64,000 nt of DNA from QAND01 sp003150225 (GTDB lineage: Bacteria > Bacillota > Clostridia > Christensenellales > QAND01): positions 1,426,001 through 1,490,000 of the forward strand of contig NZ_CP076563.1 of NCBI RefSeq assembly GCF_044357945.1, written 5' to 3'. Both the position numbers and the translations under genes were made by a program. A model generated the notes under the pieces. That model searched no databases, was not told where the DNA came from, and worked only from the letters and a program-made list of their open reading frames with translations. Shown in pieces: positions 16,517-24,760 of this stretch (within the stretch, counting starts at the first letter, position 1; every line of letters starts with the position of its first letter).

Positions 16517-17233
16517 ATGGCTGAATTGGTATACATTGTGGACGATGAACCAAACATCCTGCAACTGGTCTCTCTGGGCCTGGATGACGCCGGGTTTGAC
16601 ACCCAAACCTTTTCGGATGGGGAGAGCTTTTTGGCTGCCGTCAAAAAACGGATGCCGGACGCGGTGATCCTGGATTGGATGATGCCCCCGCCGGATGGCA
16701 TGACCATCTGCCGGATCCTGCGGGATGACCCAAACACCCGCCCCTTACCCATCCTGATGCTGACGGCAAAGGGAGACGAGGTGGACCGGATCGTAGGCCT
16801 GGAGCTGGGAGCGGACGATTACATCACAAAGCCTTTTTCCGTCAAGGAGCTGGCGGCAAGGGTTAAGGCGGCCCTCCGGCGGAACGAGTACCTGTTTGGC
16901 AAGGCGGGGGCCGGCAAGGTGCTGTCCCACGGCCCTCTTATCATGGATTTGGATCGCCGTCGGGTCACAAAGAACGGCAGAACCATCAATCTGACCATGA
17001 AGGAATTCGATATTCTGGCGGTGTTGATGGAAAACAAGGGAAGGGTTTTTACCCGGGATATGCTGCTGGATCAGGTTTGGGGGCTGGACTATTACGGCGA
17101 CGCCCGGACGGTGGATGTCCACATCCGGTACCTGCGTCAGAAGATCGAGGACACCCCCGATAAGCCCCGCTGGATCATCACGCTTCGGGGCGTAGGCTAC
17201 AAATTCAACGATGAGGAGGACGATCCTCAATGA
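16517..17233 (+). CDS. phoB: PhoB/PhoP-type response regulator
   Basis: This OmpR-family regulator has 238 residues. The receiver domain (1-120) has the acidic pocket D9/D10, phosphoacceptor D53 in VILDWMM, and the Lys in YITKPF. The C-terminal winged helix (about 135-232) ends in LRGVGYKF. AGGAGG precedes the ATG. Its stop codon overlaps the start of the next gene (ATGA), so it is coupled to the sensor kinase. It would bind Pho-box repeats such as those before pstC. Confidence 0.92.
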   Translation: MAELVYIVDDEPNILQLVSLGLDDAGFDTQTFSDGESFLAAVKKRMPDAVILDWMMPPPDGMTICRILRDDPNTRPLPILMLTAKGDEVDRIVGLELGADDYITKPFSVKELAARVKAALRRNEYLFGKAGAGKVLSHGPLIMDLDRRRVTKNGRTINLTMKEFDILAVLMENKGRVFTRDMLLDQVWGLDYYGDARTVDVHIRYLRQKIEDTPDKPRWIITLRGVGYKFNDEEDDPQ

Positions 17234-18957
17234 GAAAAAAGATGCTCCGCGGGACCATCACCACGGTGATCATCGCGCTGATTGCCGCTTTTGCCCTGGT
17301 GTTCCCCCTGATTGACGGCATCTACCAGGGGGCGGTGGAAAACGAGTTGACCGGGGTGCTGGCCATGATGTCCGCCTCCTATGAGGCCGACGATGACCCG
17401 GCCCGCTATGTGGAACAGAACGCCGAGCAGCTGAGCGCCATGGAGGGGAAGGAGATCCGTCTTACCTTGATCGACGGCGCCACCGGCAGGGTGTTGGCGG
17501 ACAGCGCGGGTCTTACTCCATTGGATGACCATAGCCAGCGGCCCGAGGTGGCCGCCGCTATGGAGGGCAAAGTGGGGGTCAGCACCCGGCGGAGCGCTAC
17601 CACCGGAAAGAACTACTACTATGTGGCTGTCCAAAGAAACGGCATCATTTTCCGTGCCGCCCAGAATCTGGACAAGGTATACGCCATCCGGGGCAGCATC
17701 CTGTTGAGCTGCCTGGTGGGCCTTGTGGCGGGCGTGGTGGCCGCGGCGCTGTTGTCCCGCCGGCAGGCCAAGCGGATGCTGCGGCCGGTGGATGAGCTGA
17801 TCTACGCCGCAACATCCATGGAGTCCGGGAACCTCTATATAAGGGTTACCCCCGGCGAGGACGAGATCGGGGTGCTGGGCGCGGCCTTCAACGATATGGC
17901 CTCCTCCCTGGTGGCCACCCTGTATAAGCTCAACGAGAAACGGTCCCAGCTGGGCGGGGTGCTGCAGAGCATCCAGGATGGCGTGGTGGCGGTGGATGAG
18001 GACGGCCGCGTCCTGATCTTCAACGATAAGGTCGGAGAGCTTCTGGGGCTGGATGATGTGACGGCGGGAGCGCCCCTTTCCGGAAGCACCGGGGCCTTGC
18101 ATCTGGCGGCCCTGCTTCGGCAGACGGCGGAAAACCAGGAGGCTGCCGAGGGAACCATCAGCCTGGCCACCACTCCCGAGCGGATTCTGGAGGTTCATAC
18201 CGCCTGCCTTACGGTGGAGGAGAAGCCCATGGGGGCGGTGGCGGTGATCCGGGATGTGACCCACCTAAGAAAGCTGGAGCAGATGCGCAGCGAGTTTGTG
18301 TCCAACGTAACCCATGAGCTGAAGACCCCTCTTACCTCCATCCGGGGATATGTGGAGCTGCTGAAGTCCGGCGAGCGGGATCAGGAGACCCGGGAAAATT
18401 TCTATGAGATCATCGACATCGAGGCGGAACGGCTTCATGCCCTCATCGAGGACCTTCTGCAGCTCTCGGAGATTGAGAACGGCAAGGACGATCCGCGGAA
18501 CCTGTCGGCAAACGTGGAAGAGACCCTCTCGGATCTGGAGCGCATCTTCCGGGGCAAACTCCAAGAACAGGGGGTAACCCTTACTCTGGAGGCGGAACCT
18601 GGGCTGGTGCTTCCCATGAACCCCATCCGCCTACGTCAGCTGTTTACCAACCTCATCGACAACGCCATCAAGTACAATGTGCCGGGAGGATCGGTGTCCG
18701 TCACCGCGCGCCGGGACCGGAATCGATGCGTCATCCGGGTGGCGGACAGCGGTATTGGCATTCCCCAGGAGGCCCAGGAGCGCATCTTTGAGCGGTTCTA
18801 CCGGGTGGATAAGGGCCGTAGCCGTGCCATGGGCGGAACGGGATTGGGACTGGCCATCGTAAAGCACATCGTACTTTCCTACGGCGGAGAAATCCAGGTA
18901 ACCAGTACAGAGGGGGAGGGAACCGTCTTTACCATCACCCTGCCCATAAACCAATAG
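17230..18957 (+). CDS. phoR: PhoR-type sensor histidine kinase
   Basis: This protein has 575 residues. An N-terminal membrane helix (about 13-33), an extracytoplasmic sensor segment and a second helix (about 157-177) come first. A HAMP linker, a PAS-like domain (about 240-345), a dimerisation/phosphoacceptor domain with His362 in VTHELKTPLTSI, and an ATPase domain with NLIDNAIKYN, DSGIGIP and GTGLGLAI follow. It responds to phosphate limitation together with PhoU and the Pst transporter and phosphorylates the upstream-encoded regulator. Confidence 0.92.
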   Translation: MRKKMLRGTITTVIIALIAAFALVFPLIDGIYQGAVENELTGVLAMMSASYEADDDPARYVEQNAEQLSAMEGKEIRLTLIDGATGRVLADSAGLTPLDDHSQRPEVAAAMEGKVGVSTRRSATTGKNYYYVAVQRNGIIFRAAQNLDKVYAIRGSILLSCLVGLVAGVVAAALLSRRQAKRMLRPVDELIYAATSMESGNLYIRVTPGEDEIGVLGAAFNDMASSLVATLYKLNEKRSQLGGVLQSIQDGVVAVDEDGRVLIFNDKVGELLGLDDVTAGAPLSGSTGALHLAALLRQTAENQEAAEGTISLATTPERILEVHTACLTVEEKPMGAVAVIRDVTHLRKLEQMRSEFVSNVTHELKTPLTSIRGYVELLKSGERDQETRENFYEIIDIEAERLHALIEDLLQLSEIENGKDDPRNLSANVEETLSDLERIFRGKLQEQGVTLTLEAEPGLVLPMNPIRLRQLFTNLIDNAIKYNVPGGSVSVTARRDRNRCVIRVADSGIGIPQEAQERIFERFYRVDKGRSRAMGGTGLGLAIVKHIVLSYGGEIQVTSTEGEGTVFTITLPINQ

Positions 18958-18968
18958 AGGCGCCGCAT

Positions 18969-19004
18969 TGGGGCCCGTCCGGCAGCAGATCCGGACGGGC
19001 CCTT
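18969..19004 (+). terminator. Terminator of the pst-pho operon
   Basis: The 12-bp GC-rich stem GGGCCCGTCCGG/CCGGACGGGCCC has loop CAGCAGAT and a T-rich tail, directly after phoR. Confidence 0.8.
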
Positions 19005-19065
19005 GATTTGTTCTGGGCAAATGGGGCTCCTTTGGCTATAATAGGGCCGTAGGAGGATCGATCCA

Positions 19066-19593
19066 ATGGAGTTTTGTGTGAGGCCCCCGGCGCCGGACGA
19101 GTTGGCGCAAATCGGGATGGTCTATGACCAAGCCGCCGCCTTTCAGAAGGCCAACGGTATCGTGCAGTGGGAGCCGGGGGTGTATCCCACGGTTAAGGTC
19201 GCCCGTGACGCCCTGTCACGAGGGATCCTATATGGATTTTATGTGGACGGAACCCTGGCGGGAACCTATATCCTGGACCCCGTCCAAGGGGAGTTGTATG
19301 ACAGGGTAGCCTGGGGATATCCAGGCGCGCCTCTAACGGTTCACGCCCTGGCGGTGGATCAGGCATACCAAGGACAGGGCATAGCCAGCCTAGCCATGGA
19401 GTGGGCGGAGGCCATCGCCAGAAGGGAGGGCAAGGACGTGATGCGGGTGGATACCAACAGCGACAACCGGTTTGCTCAAGCGCTGTTTCTGCGGTGTGGG
19501 TATCGGTTTGTCTGCTCTTTGACCTTCCCCCATCGTCCAGCGGCCCATCAGACCTATTATTGCTATGAGAAAAGATTGGAGAAACAGCCATGA
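19066..19593 (+). CDS. GNAT-family N-acetyltransferase
   Basis: This protein has 175 residues. The acetyl-CoA-binding motif A of the GNAT fold is LTVHALAVDQAYQGQGIAS (about residues 85-103, containing QGQGIA). It is followed by the typical helix MEWAEAIARREGK and the strand MRVDTNSDNRFAQALFLRCGY. Substrate unknown. AGGAGG precedes the ATG and an extended -10 (TGGCTATAAT) lies about 30 bp upstream. The stop codon overlaps the start of the NAD synthetase gene (ATGA), so the two are coupled. Confidence 0.85.
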   Translation: MEFCVRPPAPDELAQIGMVYDQAAAFQKANGIVQWEPGVYPTVKVARDALSRGILYGFYVDGTLAGTYILDPVQGELYDRVAWGYPGAPLTVHALAVDQAYQGQGIASLAMEWAEAIARREGKDVMRVDTNSDNRFAQALFLRCGYRFVCSLTFPHRPAAHQTYYCYEKRLEKQP

Positions 19594-21407
19594 AAGACGG
19601 ATTCATAACGGTGGGTGCCGGCAATTTTGCCATCCGGGCGGGGGATCCAGCCTATAACGGCGGGGCCGCCCTTGCCGCCCTGCGGCGGGGGGCTGAGCAA
19701 GGGGTTAAGGTTATGGTCCTGCCCCGGCTGTGCCTAACGGGAGCTACCCTGGGGGACCTGTACCGCCAGGAAGCGCTTCTGGCGGCAGCTTGGGATGCCC
19801 TTTTGCGACTGGCTGCCAACGCCAAGAGCCTGGATCTATTGGCGGTGGTGGGATTGCCGGTCCGCCAAGGTGGACGGCTGTACGACTGCGCGGCGCCCAT
19901 CGGGGGAGGAGAGGTGCTATGGCTCTGTCCCCGGCGGGAGGCACAGGCCCCTTTTTCTCCCGGACCTGAGACCGGCGTTTTTTCCCGAGGTGGCAGCTCC
20001 ATTCCCCTGGGCTGGGGCTATCATCTGGCCTGTTTGGAACTTTCCGGACTGGAGCTTGGCATCGGGCTGGAGGAAGACGTATTTGAAACCCGAGCCCCGG
20101 TGCTGTTAAATCCCGCCGCCGCCTTTTTTTCGGTGGAGGATCGGACCATGGCGGATCTGAATGGGTTCAGCCATCGGTGCGGCGCCGCTCTTCTGCGGGC
20201 GGGAGCTGGGGAGGGGGAATCCACCACCAACGGCGTTATGGACGGCCGCTGCGCTGTGCTGGAGGCCGGGGAATCCTTAAACCGCACCGGCGTTTTTGAG
20301 ACAGGCCTGGCGGTGGCTCAATTGGATCTGGAGCGTGTAAGCTCCTCCTCCCGGGGAGAGGCCATCCCCTTCTCCCTGGGCATAGCCGAAACCCAGCTCA
20401 CCCGGACCGTAAACCCATCCCCCTTTCTGCTGCCTCAGGATCGGGCAAAAGAGTTGGCCCAAACCATCCTATCGGCCCAGGCAAAGGGTCTGGCCCATCG
20501 TATGGAGCGTGCCTTTTCCAGGCGGGCGGTCATTGGAATCTCCGGCGGGGTGGACTCCACCTTGGCCCTTTTGGTGGCGGTCCGCGCCATGGAACTGCTG
20601 GGCCGGGATTTTCAGGAGGTGTTGGCGGTAACCATGCCCTGCTTTGGCACCAGCAATCGTACCTATCAAAATGCGCAGGCCCTGTGCCGGGGACTGGGAG
20701 TGGAGCTGCGGGAGATTCCCCTAGGGGAAGCGGTGGCGGGCCACCTTCGGGACATCGGCCATGACGGGGTCACCCAGGATGCAGCCTATGAGAACGCCCA
20801 AGCCCGGGAGCGCACCCAGGTGCTGATGGATCTGGCCAACATGGAAGGGGGCCTGGTGGTGGGCACCGGGGACCTATCCGAGCTGGCCCTGGGCTGGGCT
20901 ACCTATAACGGGGATCACATGTCCATGTATGGGGTCAACGCCAATCTGCCCAAAACCTTGATTCGCCAGATGCTGCTTCTGCTGGCCCAGGAGCCGGCCT
21001 ACGCCCCAGCGGCTGAGGCCATTCGGGATATCGTGGATACTCCCGTGAGCCCCGAGCTTCTACCGGGCGCCGACGGGGAGATTGGCCAGATCACCGAGGA
21101 GGTGGTAGGGCCCTATGAGCTTCACGATTTCTTTCTGTACCACTGCTTAAAATACGGCAGTGGGCCCAGAAAAATTTTGCGGTTGGCTGAGCGGGCCTTC
21201 CATGGACGGTATGAAAAAGACACCATCCTTCGCTGGATGGAGCTGTTCTATAAGAGATTCTTTGCGGCCCAGTTCAAGCGGTCCTGCCTGCCGGATGGGC
21301 CCGGCGTTTATGGCGTGGGCCTCTCCCCTCGAGGCCAGTGGGTCATGCCCAGCGACGCCTATGCCAGCATCTGGCTGAATCAGGTGGAAGAATTGATGCA
21401 GGAATAG
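19590..21407 (+). CDS. nadE: NAD synthetase with degenerate glutaminase (nitrilase-like) domain
   Basis: This protein has 605 residues. The N-terminal nitrilase-like domain (1-270) aligns with the glutaminase half of glutamine-dependent NAD synthetase. However, the three catalytic positions are changed: Glu in the usual PELCLTG is Arg46 (PRLCLTG), Lys in VPK is Arg115 (CPRREAQ), and Cys in ICEDLW is replaced (LEEDVF, Glu161). The C-terminal synthetase domain is intact, with the ATP-pyrophosphatase loop GISGGVDSTLAL, the GTGDLSELALGW motif and NANLPKTLIR. Predicted to amidate deamido-NAD using free ammonia, or ammonia from another glutaminase. Coupled to an upstream GNAT gene. Confidence 0.88.
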   Translation: MKDGFITVGAGNFAIRAGDPAYNGGAALAALRRGAEQGVKVMVLPRLCLTGATLGDLYRQEALLAAAWDALLRLAANAKSLDLLAVVGLPVRQGGRLYDCAAPIGGGEVLWLCPRREAQAPFSPGPETGVFSRGGSSIPLGWGYHLACLELSGLELGIGLEEDVFETRAPVLLNPAAAFFSVEDRTMADLNGFSHRCGAALLRAGAGEGESTTNGVMDGRCAVLEAGESLNRTGVFETGLAVAQLDLERVSSSSRGEAIPFSLGIAETQLTRTVNPSPFLLPQDRAKELAQTILSAQAKGLAHRMERAFSRRAVIGISGGVDSTLALLVAVRAMELLGRDFQEVLAVTMPCFGTSNRTYQNAQALCRGLGVELREIPLGEAVAGHLRDIGHDGVTQDAAYENAQARERTQVLMDLANMEGGLVVGTGDLSELALGWATYNGDHMSMYGVNANLPKTLIRQMLLLLAQEPAYAPAAEAIRDIVDTPVSPELLPGADGEIGQITEEVVGPYELHDFFLYHCLKYGSGPRKILRLAERAFHGRYEKDTILRWMELFYKRFFAAQFKRSCLPDGPGVYGVGLSPRGQWVMPSDAYASIWLNQVEELMQE

Positions 21408-21501
21408 CCTCTTTCCTCGGTTTGGGGTGGCAAAATCCCCACGGATGCAGTAGAATAACCATGATTATAGATGCCAATGATGCCATATAGGAGCGTTCTT
21501 T

Positions 21502-22515
21502 ATGTTTCGTGATAAAACCCTTTTGATTACGGGGGGGACGGGGTCCTTTGGAAATGCCGTCCTGCGCCGGTTTTTGTCCAGCGACATCGGGGAGATTCGT
21601 ATCTTTTCCCGGGATGAAAAAAAACAGGACGATATGCGCAAGGCCCTGGGCAACGATAAGGTCAAGTTCTACATCGGGGATGTGCGGGACTACCATTCGG
21701 TGGAGCAGGTGATGCCGGGGGTGGATTATATCTTCCACGCCGCCGCCTTAAAGCAGGTACCCTCCTGTGAATTCTTCCCCATGGAGGCGGTCAAGACCAA
21801 TATTATGGGGACGGAGAACGTCCTCTCAGCCGCCATCGCCTACGGGGTAAAACGGGTGGTCTGCCTTTCCACCGATAAGGCGGTGTACCCCATCAACGCC
21901 ATGGGTATGAGCAAGGCGCTGATGGAAAAGGTCATGGTGGCCAAATCCAGAACCTGCGGCGGCACGGTAATCTGCGGCACCCGGTATGGCAACGTCATGG
22001 CTTCCCGGGGTTCGGTAATCCCCCTGTTTGTGGAGCAAATTCTCTCGGGGCAGCCCATCACCATCACCGACCCCAACATGACCCGGTATTTGATGTCCCT
22101 TTCCGACGCTGTGGACCTGGTGCTCTATGCCTTTGAAAAAGGCCAGCCCGGAGACCGCTTTGTGCAGAAGTCCCCGGCCAGCACCATCGGCGATTTGGCG
22201 GTAGCCATTCGGGAGGTGATGGGGGTACCGGATCATCCCATCAGCTACATCGGTACCCGCCATGGGGAGAAGCTCTATGAAACCCTGGTGACCAAAGAGG
22301 AGATGGCCCACGCCGTGGACCTGGGGGAATACTACAAGATCCCCGCCGATAACCGGGATCTGAACTACAACAAATATTTTACCGAAGGAAAGATTCAGGA
22401 GGAGTACGGCTGGGAGTATACCTCCCACAACACAACCCGCCTGGATGTGGAGGGAACCAAACAGCTGCTGCTGCGGCTGGACTATATGCAAGAGGTATTG
22501 GAGAACTTAAAATGA
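21502..22515 (+). CDS. UDP-GlcNAc 4,6-dehydratase/5-epimerase, CapE/FnlA-type
   Basis: This extended short-chain dehydrogenase of the polysaccharide biosynthesis CapD/CapE family has 337 residues. It has the N-terminal Rossmann motif TGGTGSFG (residues 10-17), the HAAALKQVP motif typical of inverting dehydratases, and YPINAMGMSK, where Met replaces the usual catalytic Tyr as in CapE/FlaA1-type enzymes. It starts the UDP-N-acetyl-L-fucosamine pathway from UDP-GlcNAc. The next gene overlaps by ATGA, and all four genes to 25945 form one operon. Confidence 0.88.
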   Translation: MFRDKTLLITGGTGSFGNAVLRRFLSSDIGEIRIFSRDEKKQDDMRKALGNDKVKFYIGDVRDYHSVEQVMPGVDYIFHAAALKQVPSCEFFPMEAVKTNIMGTENVLSAAIAYGVKRVVCLSTDKAVYPINAMGMSKALMEKVMVAKSRTCGGTVICGTRYGNVMASRGSVIPLFVEQILSGQPITITDPNMTRYLMSLSDAVDLVLYAFEKGQPGDRFVQKSPASTIGDLAVAIREVMGVPDHPISYIGTRHGEKLYETLVTKEEMAHAVDLGEYYKIPADNRDLNYNKYFTEGKIQEEYGWEYTSHNTTRLDVEGTKQLLLRLDYMQEVLENLK

Positions 22516-23633
22516 ACGACGCCATTTTGGTAACGGGCGCCAGGGGCTTTGTGGGCAAAAACCTGGTGCAGTGGCTCATGCAGGAGGACCCCCGGCGGGA
22601 GGTCCTTTGCTACGATGTCGCGGATTCCCCGGCCCGGCTTAGGGAGTATGTGTCCCGAGCCGGGTTTGTCTTTCACCTGGCGGGGGTAAACCGGCCCCAG
22701 GATCCAGAGGAATTCGATACCGGCAACCGGGGCTTTACCCAGGAATTGCTGGATTTGCTTCTGACCCAGGAGCGGCCGGTACCGGTGGTGCTGTCCAGCT
22801 CCATTCAGGCAGAACGGGAAAACCCCTACGGCAGGAGTAAGCGGGCCGCCGAGGAAGCGGTGTTTGCCTATGGGGAGCGGTCGGGGGCTCCGGTCTATGT
22901 GTACCGTCTGCCCAACCTCTTTGGCAAATGGTGCCGTCCTAACTACAATAGCGTGGTGGCCACCTTCTGCCATAATATCGCCAGAGGGCTTCCGGTAACG
23001 GTAAACGACCCCTCCGCCCGTCTGTCCTTGGTCTATATCGACGACCTGTGCCGGGAATTCCTCCGGGCGCTGGCGGGACGGCCCCATCAGCGGGATCGGT
23101 ACTGCGGCGTGTATCCGGAGTATCCCATCACCGTGGCGGATTTGGAGCTCACCCTCCGCTTTTTTGCCGAAAGCCGGGAAAACCGGCTGGTGCCCCATCT
23201 GGATCCGGACGGCCTTACTGCTAAGCTGTATGCCGCCTATCTCAGCTATCTGCCGGAGGATGGATTCGCCTATCCCCTTCTGACCCATGCCGATGAACGG
23301 GGCAGCTTTACCGAGTTCCTCCGTACCCCAGACCGGGGCCAGGTGTCCGTCAACGTGGCAAAGCCTGGCGTTACCAAGGGCAACCACTGGCATCACACCA
23401 AGAACGAGAAGTTCCTGGTGGTCAAGGGGGAGGGCCTCATCCGTTTTCGGCGCGTTGGACAGGAGGATGTGACGGAATACCGGGTGTCGGGGGAACGGCT
23501 TATGGTGGTGGATATCCCCACCGGCTATACCCATTCCATCACCAACGTAGGCCGGGACGACCTGGTGACGGTGATGTGGGCCAGCGAAAGCTTTGACCCC
23601 CTCCATCCCGACACCTTCTACGAGGAGGTTTAG
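22512..23633 (+). CDS. CapF/FnlB-type bifunctional reductase with C-terminal cupin
   Basis: This protein has 373 residues. An N-terminal extended SDR domain (TGARGFVGKNL, residues 7-17; YGRSKRAAEEA) is followed by a C-terminal cupin (about 255-373) with metal-ligand-like KGNHWHHTKNEKFLVV and DIPTGYTHSI. This two-domain layout is diagnostic of CapF. In that enzyme the cupin epimerises and the SDR reduces the 4-keto sugar to UDP-2-acetamido-2,6-dideoxy-L-talose. It is the second step toward UDP-L-FucNAc, coupled to the first enzyme and followed by the 2-epimerase. Confidence 0.9.
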   Translation: MNDAILVTGARGFVGKNLVQWLMQEDPRREVLCYDVADSPARLREYVSRAGFVFHLAGVNRPQDPEEFDTGNRGFTQELLDLLLTQERPVPVVLSSSIQAERENPYGRSKRAAEEAVFAYGERSGAPVYVYRLPNLFGKWCRPNYNSVVATFCHNIARGLPVTVNDPSARLSLVYIDDLCREFLRALAGRPHQRDRYCGVYPEYPITVADLELTLRFFAESRENRLVPHLDPDGLTAKLYAAYLSYLPEDGFAYPLLTHADERGSFTEFLRTPDRGQVSVNVAKPGVTKGNHWHHTKNEKFLVVKGEGLIRFRRVGQEDVTEYRVSGERLMVVDIPTGYTHSITNVGRDDLVTVMWASESFDPLHPDTFYEEV

Positions 23634-23634
23634 C

Positions 23635-24759
23635 ATGGAAAAGCTAAAGGTGATGACCATCCTAGGCACCCGTCCTGAGATCATCCGGCTGTCCGAGGTG
23701 ATCAAGGCCTGCGACCGGTATTTCCGCCATGTGCTGGTCCATACCGGCCAGAATTGGGATTATACCCTAAACCAGGTGTTTTTTGAGGAGCTGGGCCTTC
23801 GGGCGCCGGATCATTACCTCAATAGCGCCGGAAAGGGCTTGGGGGAGACCATGGGAAATATCATTTCCCGGAGCTACGAGGTGCTGCAAGAGGAGCGGCC
23901 GGACGCCCTTTTGATCCTGGGGGATACCAACTCCGCCCTATCCGCTATCTCCGCAAAACGGCTGAAGATTCCCATCTTCCATATGGAGGCGGGCAACCGC
24001 TGCTTTGACGAGAACGTGCCCGAGGAGATCAATCGGCGGATTGTGGATCACATCTCTGACGTAAACCTGCCCTACACCGAGCACAGCCGCCGATACCTTT
24101 TGTCCGAGGGGATTCCAAAGGAGCGTATCTTTGTGACGGGCTCCCCCATGGCCCAGGTACTGGAACGGAACCGGGAGCGCATTCAGGCCAGCGACGTGCT
24201 GGAGCGGCTGGGCCTTACGGCTGGGCAGTACATTCTGGTATCCGCCCACCGGGAGGAGAATATCGACCAGGAGGAACATTTCTTCTCCCTGATGACCGCT
24301 ATCAACCACATGGCAGAGACGTATCAGATGCCGGTGATCTATTCCACCCATCCCCGGAGCCGTAAACGCATTGAGAGCCAAGGGTTCCGATTCCACCCTC
24401 TGGTGCAGAGCCTGCCCCCCTTCGGGTTCCTGGACTACAACAAGCTCCAGATGAACAGCTTCTGCGTGCTTTCGGATAGCGGCACCCTGTCGGAGGAGAG
24501 CGCTCTATTGGGCTTTGTGGGGGTTTTGCTTCGCACCAGCACCGAGCGCCCCGAGGTGTTGGATAAGGGCACCGTGGTGCTGGGCGGCATTACGGGGGAG
24601 GAGGTCAATCAGGCGGTGGAGCTGGCGGTGGCCATGGCCAGGAACGGGGAAACTGGCATCCTGGCCCCCGATTACCGGGATACCAACGTTTCGACAAAGG
24701 TGGTCAAGCTGATTCAGAGCTATGTAAAGATCGTAAACCGGGTGGTATGGGGAAACTAG
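23635..24759 (+). CDS. CapG/FnlC-type UDP-sugar 2-epimerase (UDP-L-FucNAc formation)
   Basis: This protein has 374 residues from the ATG at 23635, one base after the previous stop. It belongs to the UDP-N-acetylglucosamine 2-epimerase family: GTRPEIIRLS at the N-terminus, HTGQNWDY, ILGDTNSAL, HMEAGNRCFDENVPEEINRR, SAHREENID, and SDSGTLSEES near the C-terminus. Position after CapE- and CapF-like genes identifies it as the third enzyme, giving UDP-N-acetyl-L-fucosamine. An upstream in-frame start at 23593 overlaps the reductase and is rejected. Confidence 0.88.
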   Translation: MEKLKVMTILGTRPEIIRLSEVIKACDRYFRHVLVHTGQNWDYTLNQVFFEELGLRAPDHYLNSAGKGLGETMGNIISRSYEVLQEERPDALLILGDTNSALSAISAKRLKIPIFHMEAGNRCFDENVPEEINRRIVDHISDVNLPYTEHSRRYLLSEGIPKERIFVTGSPMAQVLERNRERIQASDVLERLGLTAGQYILVSAHREENIDQEEHFFSLMTAINHMAETYQMPVIYSTHPRSRKRIESQGFRFHPLVQSLPPFGFLDYNKLQMNSFCVLSDSGTLSEESALLGFVGVLLRTSTERPEVLDKGTVVLGGITGEEVNQAVELAVAMARNGETGILAPDYRDTNVSTKVVKLIQSYVKIVNRVVWGN

Positions 24760-24760
24760 C

